Of a stretch of DNA of 64,000 nucleotides, positions 49,891-63,115 are shown in pieces. Position 1 is the first letter of the stretch, and the number at the start of each line of letters is the position of its first letter. A program made the translations under genes and the position numbers. Origin of the DNA: Paragorgia papillata (Eukaryota; Cnidaria; Anthozoa; Scleralcyonacea; Coralliidae); the NCBI GenBank assembly GCA_035771165.1, contig JAWNZC010000314.1, forward strand, positions 2,095,501 through 2,159,500. Direction: 5' to 3'. The notes beneath the pieces are model-generated. The model did no database searches and was not told where the DNA came from. It saw nothing but the letters and a program-made list of their open reading frames with translations.

Positions 49891-52800
49891 TTCTGAACCG
49901 TTTCTAATGACTCTGACTAAATTATTATAATAGATTTAACCCACTAAAATGGGTCTGCAGGTTAGTGTATATATATAAGTAAACGGATTACGTTGTACGT
50001 ATACAATCACTAGAAGTGATTTTGACTAACTTATTATAGTATAGATTTAACCCAATATTATGGGTCTGGTTGCATGATGTATAGGATATAAATACAGAGA
50101 ACGGAGGCCTTAAGCCAGATTTATCTGGCTTAAAGCCGACGTTCGAGGTATTTATCCGACTTAAAACACGATTGAAGAAGGTTTTCTAAAAAATAGCCTT
50201 TACCGAGTGTCGAAAGACATTGTTATGTCGAATGTTAACGGGATTTTATGAAATAATAAGACTCCAAAGCAATTTTTTAAACAAACTTGAGAAGTACGTA
50301 AAGGTTCATTGAACACATACACAGACTTCTACAAGCTTGTTTGAATAATTAGTCAGATGAATAATTAGTACCAGATATCATTACAGCATTGGGCATGCGT
50401 ATTTATACAGCTCAACGTTCAGTGTAATAAAGTACTGACCCAACCAACAGATTTTGATGATTTTCATTGGTTTGCCTTCCTCCCGTAAACTACGTGGAGC
50501 GAAAAGCAAACCCTTGCTCTCCTTCTCGTATGTGGGCGCTACCGGCCTTACGATACGAGATAGTTGTAGCATGCACCCTATGAATTTATGAGGGATTTAT
50601 GGGATATAAATCCCTCAAGTTATATGAGTACGAAGATAATGAATGACGTAGGATGGCGTCACTTGGCGGGAAAAGCTAGCAGACCTTCCAAACTATCCCA
50701 CTTTTAGTTTGTTTCTTTTTCCTTCATATTTTATAAAACAAATAAAACATACCGCTCGTGTGCATATGTACTTTTATACAGGTACATTTGACAAATGAGC
50801 CTTTATGAATATATCTTCTTCCTTGCCCTTCCCTTTCTCTCCCTATACTGATTATATAGGTTCACCATTAAAGCGACTGTGGAGTGGCATTCATTCGAAT
50901 AGTAAACTTAATGAATATAAAATAAACGCGAGAGTATAGAAGACGTGGCGTCTAAAACGAATAACTTCATATACAACTGTTTGCCAACGGAATTTTGAGA
51001 ACGTCAGTTCTTGATTGAGTGTTTACCACTACTGATTAATTAATTGTTTAACGAACTTTATCGAAAAAATAACGGCCGAGCTCAGGAATATAGCATGAGG
51101 AGTGGACTTTCATCAACTGTTTGCCATGACTGGAGAATTTTCAGGTCCTCTATTTATAACAGCTGTGGCAGCTGACAGAGTTAACCTGTATAAATAAAGA
51201 TTATTATTATTATTATCTCATAAGAAATCATGCAAGTTGTCTACTTACGCCTTACATACACATAACGTCTCACGTTTCTCTCTGACGAAGGGCCTAATTC
51301 GCTCGAAACGTTAGAATCGATTCGGGTCATTTATTGAAACTCCTTCAACTCCTTCGGAAATTCTACTAAAGAACTATAATATAGAGCGAATGGAGCGATA
51401 CTGAGGTTTATTATAGAGTTAGAGCATTTGTTATTTTTTAGATAAATCAGGAGATCCCGTTTTGGGATATTTTAAATCAAATTTAAAGTCCAGTTCATAA
51501 TACAGTCTAGTGTTTACATTATACCTGCATTAAAATGGTAGTATCAAACTGTCTCTGAGCTTCATCATGAATAACATTTCAACTAAGCTATTAACGACAA
51601 AATGATTTGTTTATTTAAAGGTTAAACTTTATCAGTTTTGAACAACGGGTCCTACTGCATCTTCAGGTATTGCGCACTGATAAAGTTATTAGTTATAACA
51701 CAGTGGCGTACCTAGTATTGCGTAAACATACGCTGAATATATGGATAGATTTTGGTACATTTTTGAATGTCGTTGGTAATTATAAATTTTAATAGCATGA
51801 CCATGCAGTAGCTATGTTTACATAATTTTAAATTTGTATATCATAACCAGTTGCTATTGGTAGATAATTTTAAATTTATCTGGAGTGACCAGTTGCTGTA
51901 TTTAACAGTTATACCATGAGCTCGAGTCGTATATGAGCTCATAGCCAACGAGGCGCTTGTTTTATTATATAGCCAAACACTGTACAAGAGACAAAATTAC
52001 ATGCAGCGAAATGTTTCAAACGACAAACTTCCGGCATAGGGAACTAATACTTCCGCCATGCATAATGATGCATTCACATAGAGTTTCTCGCTGAGCTGTT
52101 CGGTAAACAGCTTTGAAATGTTGCATAAATGTTGCTCGAGAGGCAAAAAATGTGTTAAGCAGATCAACAAAAAAGATTAAAAGGTACCTTTATGAAGTCA
52201 AAAGGTGGGTCAGTTGTTTATATTAGCGTTGATGTCGTGAAAAAGGTTTTGATTTCATGCAAAAATGAAACTGAAACACCTTCGGCAGTGAAGCTAAATT
52301 ACTTAGTTGGTTGTTTTTGAAAAAGAACATGCTTTTTACTACTCCAAATGCTTATCTAAATAAAAAATGTCTCTTTACTGGTGATCTCCTACGAAATGTG
52401 TGTTGTAAGCTTGATTTTAACTGTGAGTTTCTTTGTTTGGCAACAAATTAATATCAACCCGTTAATTTAGTCAGGTTTTTGAAGTAAAAATACGTAATTT
52501 TTAGGTGAATTTTACCATTTACCATGCTAAATTGTGTATTTGTTAATGTATTTTTACACAATGTTTTTTTTTTTATACATTGGTTTGAGGGTGTTGATGT
52601 TTTTCTGTATAAAAATCCGTCAATTTCAACTCTTTTCGGCAGTTTAAAAAAATGTGCCGCCATCTTGTTTTTCCTCTACTAGTAGGATATGAGCTGATAG
52701 CATAGTAGTAGGGAACCAATCAGATTATGCAAAAGCTCATATCCGATAGCATGCTATATAATAAATACTTATAGATTAGCTATGCTTGAAGAGAACGGAT

Positions 52801-52920
52801 ACGTGGCCTGCAGCATGCACGCATGCACAAGATGAGATTTCTCACAACGTTTGAGCACATTGACGTCTTTACCTTAACTGTCTGCCAAAAAAAAATTAAT
52901 TATGGACGGTTATACTTCAT
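49891..52920. other. Gene-free host DNA with LINE tail and decayed promoter copy
   Basis: Holds a LINE-like 3' end with an (ATT)n tail (51130-51225), a CTGACGAAGGGC...CTCGAAACG Penelope-like motif (51283-51315) and a region (50990-51150) that resembles 52940-53110 upstream of a signal-peptide exon. Nothing else supported. Confidence 0.45.
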
Positions 52921-52924
52921 GCAT

Positions 52925-52930
52925 ATAAAT
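52925..52930 (+). promoter_or_regulatory. Possible TATA box
   Basis: ATATAAAT about 240 bp before the signal-peptide ATG at 53169. Weak. Confidence 0.3.
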
Positions 52931-53168
52931 GTGCCAACGAACTTGCGTGGACGTGGGAGTTTGATTAAGTGTTTACCGTTGTCGTCGCTCAACGGATTTT
53001 AACGGAAAATAACGGCCTGACATGCGCACTTCGAGCTTCGAGATTAAGCATAAAAAGGGAGAACTTTCAAACAGTTTGTCATTCGTTGGAGAATATTCAA
53101 CTAAGAAGTATCTGCGAGTCTGAAGAAATCAAGTTTGGCTCAACTGGTTGTAGTCTTGGATGCTAACG

Positions 53169-53253
53169 ATGCAATTCCTGATTGTTCTAACGCTGTTTGC
53201 AGTGCAAAGTCTTGCTAAGCCAAGTATCTACAAAGATTTTGTAGACTACGCAG
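53169..53253 (+). CDS. Signal-peptide first exon of a secreted protein
   Basis: ATG opens MQFLIVLTLFAVQSLAKPS, a textbook signal peptide with cleavage expected after SLA, then YKDFVDYA, and ends at GCAG|GTTTGT (donor 53254). The upstream 170 bp resembles 50990-51150, so the 5' region was duplicated. Family unknown. Confidence 0.55.
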
Positions 53254-55080
53254 GTTTGTTATTCTTAAATTGACATATATAAGCGTTGAAGTTTAATAAG
53301 GTTTTTTCTAAACTTTGCAATGCTTCGTGTGAATTGTCGATTACACTTTGCCTTTGTATATGTGCGCACGCCTATAATGCAGTTGGAACTTATTGGGAAG
53401 TAAAACGTTAGGCCATGTGAATACCGTGGAATTTCCAGCTAGCACCACCCGGTTTCTTTCGTGATTAGCGCCCATCATGCAGTCGCCGTTATACTTTCTG
53501 GAAATCCGTTATTTTTGGGTGGCTGTGTAGCGGCCCGCGCTTTCTAAGAGAGCCTGCAACTTAACACACCGTGGGGTTTTTTGGTCTAAAAGGTCTAATT
53601 AATTTTCCAAAATTCCGCCAATCAAAATTAATCAGACAACAGACTTTACATAAGCTATAAGAGGACTTAATTTTAAGTCACATCTCGCAAGTTGTTTCCG
53701 GCTTCTTGTTGCGTTGATGAAGAAGATTGAAAGTTTTCGATATGATCGAAACGAATGGCTGAAGTCAATCCACGCAGTGGAGTGGATCGACTTGAAGGAT
53801 CGACTTGAAGGAACGACTTGAATGTCTCCAATCTCATTCATCTAAACACGGTTTGACTTGAAAATGACTTGATACGTATGAGTCGTGCTAAATGATGGAC
53901 ATTAAGGGAAACACAGAAAATAGTGTTCCAAAAGCAAAAACAATGTTCCAAGCAGATCGGATTCTCCATGTAAACATGTGCCCGGATTGACTTCACTCGC
54001 CTTTTTCGATTTGATTGGATTGAATCCGCTTCATATAGGGCCTAATGCATTTGAGCTCATTCATGCGTCGATTCTGTTTGATTATGCGGCGGTTATTATA
54101 TATGTTACCTTGCATAATAAATAACCTATATACTATGTTGCTCTACAACTACGTCTAGAATACTATAATTTTTTGTTAAATAACGACGGATATATCTGTA
54201 TCAGGAATGAACTAGGTAACTACCTATACTTACCCCTTTCATTCGCGTGGAACAACTTTATATTTTTAATCTGTCTAACGCCAGACGATTTCACTTGTCA
54301 AAGGAAACGTCTGAGAAAACCATACATGAAACGTTAAAGTCTAGGCAACTAACCTATACTTAAAATAATCCTTAGAAGATTTAATAACTATAATACTGCT
54401 TGTAAAGTTTGTAGTTTGGCACGTTTTACCTATTGATCATGCAACCTATTCAAAAAAAAGTAGGCTCTGCTGTATTCGTGACTGGTTTCCATTGCGCATG
54501 CATGTCAGTTGCTTGGTTACAATCTCGAACCCAGTCCCAATCAGAGCAGAAAACAAAACGAGAACCGGTTAAATAGGTCTCAAACGGGTTACTTCGTCCT
54601 AAATCTTGGACGAAGCCAAACACGAATACAGCAGAGCCTTTTCTTCCTCTCTCTCAGCGAAGAAATAAGGAAAAGAAGCCTCTGCTCGCAGAGTAATTCA
54701 AATTATCTCAAAGAGGAATCTTTCATTGCAAACTTGTGGTTTCTGTTTTTTTTACTTAAAGAATCCTTGGAGAATTTAATAACGATATAATACTGTAAAG
54801 TTTGTAAAGAAAATGTAGTTTAGCCCGCTTTACCTCGATCAAACCTTATTCAAAACATCTCAGAGAGCAGTAATTCATTTCAGACTTGTGCTTTCTGAAT
54901 CTTATACCATCGATGATTCCTCTGCCTAAAAGATATTTGAATCATCCTTAGAATTTGTTTACATCTATAAACTAATAAACCAATTATTCTTGGTAAATTT
55001 AGTTTATGCGAGTTTTAGAACCACAGTATAAACACTTCAGTAATGGCGATTAATTTGAATATTCTCTTATGTGCATCTTA
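53254..55080. other. Gene-free host DNA
   Basis: Possibly the first intron of the 53169 gene. No further exon recognised. Confidence 0.4.
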
Positions 55081-55084
55081 ATAA

Positions 55085-56080
55085 GGGGGTATTTATATGG
55101 AGGAGGGCCACCTCTTGGTAGGGCTGACCCTCTTTGTCGGGATCCCGCATCTCAACGTAATTCCTTGTAAAAATTGGTTTGCGTTCACATGATAAGAGGG
55201 CCAGCGCTCCTATAGGCGAGATCTGGCTATTAACAAGCGAAGATCTCGCCTAGGAGGGCTGGAATTTAAGAGAGATGGCCTTCTTAGGAGGCCTAGCAAA
55301 TCGAAGCTCAGTATTCGCGATAAAATTTTCCTTTTTTGCTTGTGACCAATTTTTGATGATCAACTTTTTATTTTACAAGTTGCGTTTGTTCATATGTTTG
55401 TTATAAATTCAAATCGTGTTTGCGAAAATATGATTTCGAGCTTCGTGGGAAAGCTGCACAAGTCAGTAAACAAGCCAACGCGAGGTGAAATCCAGCAGTC
55501 TTTCTAGGGCTAGCCCTACCCACGTACATACACGCGCCCTAAGTCTTGAACCTTTAAACAGGAAGCCTAATCACTAATTACTGACGCGACGACGCGCTAT
55601 TCCCAAGTGTACACGCATTTCCATTGGCAAGCTTATCCAGTACAATCCATATATTGCGCTCAGTTCATCAATTTCGGCAATTTCAAATACAGAACATTAT
55701 TTTTGAATGTTCTGGAAGCTTACACTCTCACAAGAGTTGTCTTATAAATAAGAAAGAGTGTGAGACCGATCTAAATGAGTGTGAGATTTATAACTAATAT
55801 TTTTTGGTCAACTTTTTATTTTGCAAGTTGTGTTTGTTCACATGCCAGTTTGTTATAAATTCAAATCGTGTTTGTGAAAACATGATTTCGGGCTTCGTGA
55901 GAAAACTGCACAAGTCAGTAAATAAGCCAACGCGAGTTAAAATCCAGCCCTCTTTCCATGGCTAGCCCTACCAAAAAAGCTCCTGTAAACACGAGATAAA
56001 TTCCACGCTTCTTACTATATATAGGGCTAGCCCTACCAAGAGGGCTGGCCCTAGCACCTCCATATAAACACTACCTTAGT
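55085..56080. repeat. GGGCTAGCCCTACC-type repeats
   Basis: Two stretches (55085-55520, 55800-56080) related to about 8890-9140 in reverse orientation, with motifs GTAGGGCTAGC and ACTTGTGCAG. A small hairpin (GGCGAGATCT...AGATCTCGCC) is at 55214-55251. Confidence 0.65.
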
Positions 56081-56530
56081 GTTTCTCGCCTCGTGATTCA
56101 AAATAATCTTTGCTTCGTACATAATGAGGCCATATTTTAAGTTGGTGGCTTTTATGAAAGTGGTCTATGATCAAGTTAAGCGTACCAACTCGCCTCATGT
56201 AATTGGACCTTGACTTAATGAGAGTATTGTTTTGTGGTCAAGTTATATAATTATTTCAATTCTATCATGTTCTCATTCCTTGTACTTTAGAATTCTATTC
56301 TCTAGAATTCGAGCATGGTATATTCTGAATTGTATCAAATAACCTTTAAACCACTAATTAACGAACTGTTTACATGCATATATATGATATAGCATCTCAA
56401 ACAAATCAGTATTTTGAGAGAAAATCAAGATGAAAGTTTGCTTAATTTATGTAATTTCTTCCTCGGATATCCAAACCACCGGACACGGTACCGATTTCCT
56501 TTGTGTTTTCTTCATGAATTATTAATGAGT

Positions 56531-56676
<146 letters not shown>

Positions 56677-56806
56677 CAAGTCATTTCAGGCAGGCCAGAA
56701 GGAAAGCATAAAATATTTCTCTTCTGCTCTTTGTTCTTTCATTGTTTTTGCTCTATTCTCTCGTTTGTTCTTTAGTTCTTCGTGTTCGATATATCGGACA
56801 CTAAGG

Positions 56807-57345
56807 GGCTGTTCACATGAGGCAGCCTGGCCTGGTTACCGGGCTGATTTTATGAATTTATGTCATGAAAATATTTCTTTGACTTCAAAAAGGAATTATA
56901 ATACTCCGTGTGCTATACCTACAGAAAAACAAACCCACTTTTGCTTTATGCAGGGCCGGACTAAGAAATGTGGGGGGTCAGGGGCCACATTTTTGTGGGG
57001 GCCCTTTTCCAATTCCAATTGGTCTTACAAATTACAATATAATAAAATAAAGACACTGAATCACTGGTGTTCACCAAAGAACCCTTTATATATGAGAGAA
57101 AAGGGAAAAATAACAAATGACTTATGTTAAAATCAATAAATGTTAGTAACTTAGTATTAATTGGGTTGTTAAATAAAATACTCCAAAATGTGGGGGGCCC
57201 CAAATGTGAGGGGCCCGGGGCCCAGGCCCCGGTGGCCCCGCCCTTAATTCGCCGCTGGCTTTATGTGATTTTGCATTTCCCAAATAGTCGTAATAAAATT
57301 TTCGTGACATAAAATCAGCCCGCCCACCTCATATGAACGACCCCT
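56807..57345. mobile_element. GGGGCTGTTCACATGAGG MITE interrupted by a hAT element
   Basis: Inverted ends AGGGGCTGTTCACATGAGG and CCTCATATGAACGACCCCT with subterminal CATAAAATCAGCCCG boxes; related ends occur at about 7790-8010 and 59170-59235. Confidence 0.7.
56951..57257. mobile_element. 307-bp hAT-like element, 8-bp TSD
   Basis: Ends CAGGGCCGGACTAAG and ...GAATTCGCCGCTG-type (complement begins CAGCGGCGAATTAAG). Flanked by GCTTTATG at 56943-56950 and 57258-57265, the 8-bp duplication expected for hAT. Inserted in the MITE 56807-57345. Confidence 0.8.
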
Positions 57346-57639
57346 GAACGTCAAAGGGTTATAGACATAGTGCAGAGTACGTCATTTTCCGCCGTTGACG
57401 TCATTTTCAGCGTTTTGATTTTTGAATTCTATTGAAAACATACAAAAGCTAAGACAATAAACGAAATTGAAAAGATACTGACCTCATAGGGTAAAAATTA
57501 CTTTTCTATAGTCTATACTTATTACTAGAAGTTACTATAATCGCAAGTGAAGTGCTTCCTCAAATGGGACGAAAACCTTTAGCATACTCTGCAGGCAACT
57601 TTGTGCAGTTTGTGGCCAACGTAACATCCCCCAATTGCC

Positions 57640-58340
57640 CACTACAGCTGAGTTTGCCCACTCCACCCAAGTTTGCCCACTCCACCCGAGTTTGCCCAAT
57701 CCACCAGAGTTTGCCCAATCTACCCAAGTCCCCCCCCCGACTTGAGTATGCCCACTCTACCCAGGTTTGCCCACACCACCCGACTTTGCCCAATCCACCA
57801 GTTTTCCCAACCTACCAAAGTTCCCCACCGCCCACTCCACCCAAGTTTGCCCACTACAGCTGAATTTGCCCACTCCACCCAAGTTTGCATACTCCACCCG
57901 AGTTTGCCCAATCCACCAGAGTTTGCCCAATCTACCCAAGTTTCCCCCCCGACCTGAGTAATGAGTATGCCCACTCCATCCAAGTTTGCCCACACCACCC
58001 GACTTTGCCCAATCCACTAGAGATTTCCCAACCTACCAGAGTTCCCCCACCACCTGAGTATACCCATTCCACCCAAGTTTGCCCACTCGACCCGAGTTTG
58101 CCCACTACCCCGAGTTTTCCCACTCCACCCGAGTTTTACAACTCCACCAGAGTTTGCCCAATCTACCAGAGTTTTCTCCCCCCTGGCCCAGTATGCCCAC
58201 TCCACCTGAGTTTACCAGATTCCACCCGAGTTTGCCCACTCCACACAAATTTTCCCACTCCACCCGAGTTTGCCCACTCCATCCAAGTTTGCCCACACCA
58301 CCCAAGTTTGCCCACTCTACCCAAGTTTTTTTCACCTCTT
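57640..58340 (+). repeat. 19-bp minisatellite (about 35 units)
   Basis: Unit like GAGTTTGCCCACTCCACCC with Ser/Pro-type variants. Open frames on both strands (proline-rich or Trp/Gly-rich) are consequences of the repeat. Confidence 0.9.
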
Positions 58341-60072
58341 CCCAATAAGAGCCAACAAAGTTGCCTGTGCAGGAGGCTGGACAGTCCAAATTTTATTATT
58401 TATGAGACGACATAATGTTGATGCCTAGAACAATAGTCGGTAAATGGCTCAGCAAGAGAAATCCGTCACGCGTAATGATATCATTCTCAAAAGCATTTAT
58501 GTACATATTGTTTCCTTGCAAATAAAACACACTGTCAACTGCTGATACTGTCGTCGAGTTCCACTATAAACTCATGAAAGAGCACTGCTTTCCTCAAGAG
58601 TCAAGACTGGCCAAGATACAAGAACACAACCGTAAAATCTCTTACCAAAATATAGAATTTTTAAACAAGATAAATGTTTCTACTCACTAAAATCAAGGTT
58701 TATCTGCAGCTCAACAATACATAGCTCGGCCAAGAGATCTGGGCACAAGACACAGCTAACCCAAGTCAAGATTAGTGTGCTGCCTCCCTTCGGTCGGCAG
58801 CAAAAAGGGTCTATATATTTTTATGTCACGAAAATCTTTCTTGCAAAAAATAATTATAGAATATCCTGTTTGCTGTGCTGTGAGAAAAACGAAGCCAATT
58901 TTGCTTTGTTATGTCATTCTGTGTTTCTCAGGCGAGTTTCTGTTTAGTTATTCTTTGTTTGCACTTGACGTCATAGAGGCCATGTTGGAGGAACTTTAAC
59001 AAACGAATCTCATTATAATTAGCATGCAGCTATTGCATGTATTTGAAGTATGTTTTCCACCAACATGGCCGCCGTATCCTTGTCTCCTAAATCTCAAGGG
59101 ATTGATTGCAAACATCAATACAAGGACATGCACATATTTCAACTGTAAACCTTACATGAGCAGCGATCTGTATCTGATTTAGGGGCTGTTTACATGAGCC
59201 GGGCTAGCCCGGTTAACCGGGCTGGCCCGTGTCACGAAATTCTTTCCTCGGCCACAAAAAAAGATTTTAATCAACGTTAGGGTTAGTTTACATCTAAACT
59301 AAACCAATTCTTCTTTGTACATTTAGTTTACGCGAGTTTCAAATCCACAGTGAGATCCTAATCAATCCCTTACAAGGCGAGCTGCAAGCGAGCCGTAGTA
59401 AATCAGATGCAGATCGGCTGCGAATGCTTTATCGTATACTTATCCTGAACGGACGCATCTAAATAGCCATCGAACTATTTTTCAAGTTGGAATGATTTTA
59501 GCTAAGTAAATTGAGGAAAAAACTGATGTAAATCAGAACGAATCCAGGGGCGGATCTAGGATTTTTGTCACCTTAGTCCAAACTATTTGGGTTCTAGGGG
59601 GAATGGGGGGGTGGGGGGTCATGCTCCCCAGAAACTTTTTAAATTTTGGGTCTGAAATACTTTTTTTGCATTCTGAGGGGACTACAGTCAGGAAAATTTG
59701 CATTTTCTAAGTACCATCATGTCCAAAAATTATTTTGTCCAAATGGAAATTGTTTCATTTTTATATTTCATTTGAGAAACAATTTTACAATTTATATGTT
59801 ACAGTAATTGAAATAGCAGATTTAATTATTTTAACCAAGAAATAAACAACAGATACAATACATCTACTTCAAATATTTAATAAGTCTGATTCATGGCTTT
59901 AAATATTTTATATGTAACTGATAACCATACTGCAGGTTGGACCATTTCACTCTATGCAGGAGTTCAAAACAGAGCTGTATAGGCAATTCCCAGATGCCTC
60001 AGACCTAAAACATTTAAATACTAATGTCAAATTAAAAAACATTGTAGGCCTGACTCAGTCTCTCTCTATACT
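58341..60072. other. Gene-free host DNA with repeat copies
   Basis: 58795-59150 is an inverted relative of 7010-7560 lacking the 230-bp MITE. 59170-59235 is a GGGGCTGTTTACATGAG MITE end, and 59550 starts with a hAT-like CAGGGGCGGATCTAGG without an evident partner. No exon supported. Confidence 0.5.
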
Positions 60073-61442
60073 AAGGGCTTGTTTACAAGGAGGTAGGGTT
60101 ACCCTAGCCACCACTGGGTTACTCTAGCACGCTGGTTACCCTACATGTAGCTCTCATACATTTCCTGGGTTTTTTTTGTTTGTTGTATTTACAAGGACAC
60201 TAGGGTAACCCGGGTGCTAGGATAGCCCTATCACCACACTAGGGTTACCCTAGTAGCTGGTAGGGTTATTAAACTCACCTACCCAGGACAACTTTTTACT
60301 TGTACCAGGCTTCTTGTCATTAGTGCTTGGTAACCACATCTAATGGAGTTGACCCAAGCAGCAGGGTGATAACTTTGACCCAGGGTAGGGGTAACCCTAC
60401 CTTGAAAACAGGGTTCGAATTAGTTGAGAAAAAACGACGTGCAACAATTTTTCGAAAATATGTGGTTCTGGAACGAGTGTTAAATCATTAACTATGGTTA
60501 GGATAAAAATATAATAGCTCTGTCATAATCTTAACTACTCAGTCAAACTGCGATAATTTAATAGTCTTAAAACGTTATTTGTAATCTATTTTTAATAAAT
60601 ATGTTTATAAACATGACATTAAGTAACTTTGAATGCATTTTAGCTAATCGCGTGTCGGCGCGCTGCGTCGGACGTGTCGTTGTTTTTCTTCTTTCGTTTC
60701 TCGTGGTAAACATGCCTCCAAAGCCAATTCTGCGCTTCTTTTGACCATACCGCCAATCCATCCTATGCTGATCCGAATTCATGTGATTTACTACGGAGTT
60801 CTTCTTTACAATTGCTCAACCAATTATAAATGTGCGTGAGAAGTTTTTCGCGGAGGTAATTCTGTTTTCTTTCATTGTGAAAACTTTGCAACGGAATGAA
60901 TGCACCACTTTGCCATCACCGTCGGCATGTAATGTTTCTTTCCATTTCTCAACGGTGTTTACGTTGCTGGTACAGCCTTTCGATAAAGAAGCCATAAGTA
61001 AAGAAAGCGATTTCGATTGAACAGCTTTTCGAAAAGCAAAACAAAAGCACTAAAGCCAAATATGGAAAAGCTAAAAGATTCTACACCTGTCATGGCGGCT
61101 AAAAATATAACACCTACCAGTCTGCTGTCTGGTCGTATTTGTGTTGAGCATTCAGCATTGAGATAAAAAAACAAATTTTTTCTTTTCAAAGATTCGCGAA
61201 CACGCTGCTATAGAGCAAAGCGAAAGCGTTTTTCATAAAATCATAATACCTGTACCTGTACCAACAGATTGGCATTGCATTACCTGTAAACGTGGACGGA
61301 TGTTCATTAGTCCCAAGTCTGATTTTTTTTTGCACATCGTTTTGAAAAGTGACATGCAATTTTCACTATTTGGGCCAAAACGATGTGCAAATTGCACATT
61401 GCACACCGTTAATTCAAACCCTGCTTGAAAACCAAACAGGCC
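60073..61442. mobile_element. MITE with GGTAGGGTTACCC repeats, split by a hAT element
   Basis: Outer ends AGGGCTTGTTT and complement AGGGCCTGTTT. The left part carries several TAGGGTTACCCTAG boxes (60090-60400). The hAT-like element 60409-61423 interrupts it. Confidence 0.6.
60409..61423. mobile_element. 1015-bp hAT-like element, 8-bp TSD
   Basis: Ends CAGGGTTCGAATTA and complement CAGGGTTTGAATTAA. Perfect duplication CTTGAAAA at 60401-60408 and 61424-61431. No transposase frame; non-autonomous. Confidence 0.85.
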
Positions 61443-61890
61443 CTAACTACAGTATGGCCTCTCACATAAAATAACATGATTATGATTGCCAGACCTCACT
61501 ATCTACTTCATGAATTTATGAAGTAGTCTACATTATCCAATCTTGACAAAATCCTTTAGCTTGTATTTCAGTTCTTTGCTACTCTTTGCTACAATGCTAG
61601 TCTCAAAAGCACATTAATATAAATACGGTGATGAAATGTTTTCAATTAAGTTTTTCAAACCATTAACAAATACAAGAATTAGAAGGGAAAACCCTGCATG
61701 AATTTGAGCTACTTGCGCTACAAACACGTAGATATTAAGACTAGGAAAGAAAGGACAGCTAGAAATATATTAATAAATAAGTTTCTAACAATAATAAAGG
61801 TCACCTTTCATTTGAAGACATGCCATGTGGTCTCAATCGTGGCGAAGGTTGTTATTGTCGTATTTAATATTTATAAATAACTACAAAATA
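61432..61890. other. Gene-free host DNA
   Basis: AT-rich, nothing supported. Confidence 0.45.
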
Positions 61891-61905
61891 ATTAAGGGAG
61901 AAAAA

Positions 61906-62171
61906 TCTGCTTACTTGAGAGAGCAGCACGAGGTTTCTTCTTGTCATTGTTGGCGTATATTACCACGTATATCTCAGTGCCAAAATTCCTTTGAAGCGTC
62001 TTGCCAATCTTGGTAAAATGCTCGGCTTTGCGCAAAGCATCCTTCGCTTGTTGACCCTCGAGTCGACGGTATTAAACTTCCCGTTTTATAAATTTCTCGC
62101 AACACAATCTCGTCGTTGTCCTTCAAAGCGAATACATCAAGATCTATTACGTTTGTATTAGGCAAAGCCAT
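61906..62171 (-). pseudogene. Possible host exon with frameshift
   Basis: From ATG 62171 a charged hydrophilic protein is read (MALPNTNVIDLDVFALKDND), but a better continuation (KAEHFTKIGKTLQRNFG, then YVVIYANNDKKK) lies in a shifted frame and runs into a donor CTCAA|GTAAGC near 61912. Either a pseudogene or a one-base sequence error. Family unknown. Confidence 0.35.
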
Positions 62172-62557
62172 GTTCGAAACGAAAGAATCCGCTTGTGCCT
62201 TGTAGTAAATATACGACCAGACTAGCCCAAGTTAGTCAGAATCGCCACTGATCAGTCCACAAATCAGTCGAGAACTACAAAGTGAAACGCCGCTAAACCA
62301 ATCCGTGCTCTTCATAAAGAGCTATTGAAAAATTAAGCCAATCAGAAAGGGTGATACAAGGGGTCCAAATCCGTCGAGAAAGACAAAGAAATCCGGCGAA
62401 CACCCGGCAAACCAATCACAGATCGTTATAAAGGCTAATTTATGAATTCAACCAATCACAGCGGCTGACACAATAGGCTCAAATCCGTCGAGAAAGAACA
62501 AAGTAAACCGCGCGACGCGGGTTAACATGCCGGTCGTCGGCGGTCTCACCTAATCGA

Positions 62558-62566
62558 TTATCTCGG
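62558..62566 (+). repeat. 9-bp TSD, left (TTATCTCGG)
   Basis: Identical to 63986-63994 flanking the Mutator-like element. Confidence 0.8.
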
Positions 62567-62886
62567 TAACCTGAATGTCAGGCCTTTATTTGTTCCCGCC
62601 TTCCGCTAAACCCGGTAGCGCGGGCAGAGGTGCGGGCGAGCGAGAAGGCGAGAAAAATAAAGGCCTGAGGAAACTCTTAACAAAACTGTGGGGAATACGT
62701 CCATCTCATGGACGGGAGCTCTGATTGGCTGACTAATTGAAGTAAGGATTTTGATTGGTTCATTCAGATAAACAACTGCCCGAAGGTGCACCGTCAAGGT
62801 GCACACCGTGACAAGGTCATCGCCATTTCTTGAATGTGTTTATTGTGTACGTTTCTGTGACCAATTCATTCATTTAATCATTTATT

Positions 62887-63115
62887 ATGTCGGAAAATCA
62901 AACCATAGGAGGATTTTTCGAAACCGCTTTGTTAAATTCATTGACACATTTCGGCTATGAGTCTTTGAAACCAGAACAAACGTCGTGCATTCGAAAGCTC
63001 GCTGTTGACAAGCCAAGATGTCTTTGCTGTTTTGCCCACTGGTTTTGGTAAAAGTCTGATATATCAGATATTGCCATTTGTGTTCTCTGAACTTCATCGA
63101 CTTCAACATGGCACG
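62887..63115 (+). pseudogene. RecQ-like helicase N-terminal fragment, frameshifted
   Basis: From ATG 62887 the frame reads a RecQ-type Q-motif region (FGYESLKPEQ); the downstream part in another frame has Walker A LPTGFGKS followed by LIYQILPFV. The frame switch lies around 62965-62990. The segment ends at a donor-like CACG|GTGAGG (63116). The rest of the helicase is missing within the element, so this is a captured fragment, not a working gene. Confidence 0.7.

Noticed and set aside
57552..58415. Proline-rich and Trp/Gly-rich proteins of 60-176 aa
   Set aside because: Products of the 19-bp minisatellite read in all frames.
60090..60260. Telomere-like TTAGGG/CCCTAA array
   Set aside because: Boxes are TAGGGTTACCC palindromes of a MITE, not a tandem hexamer.
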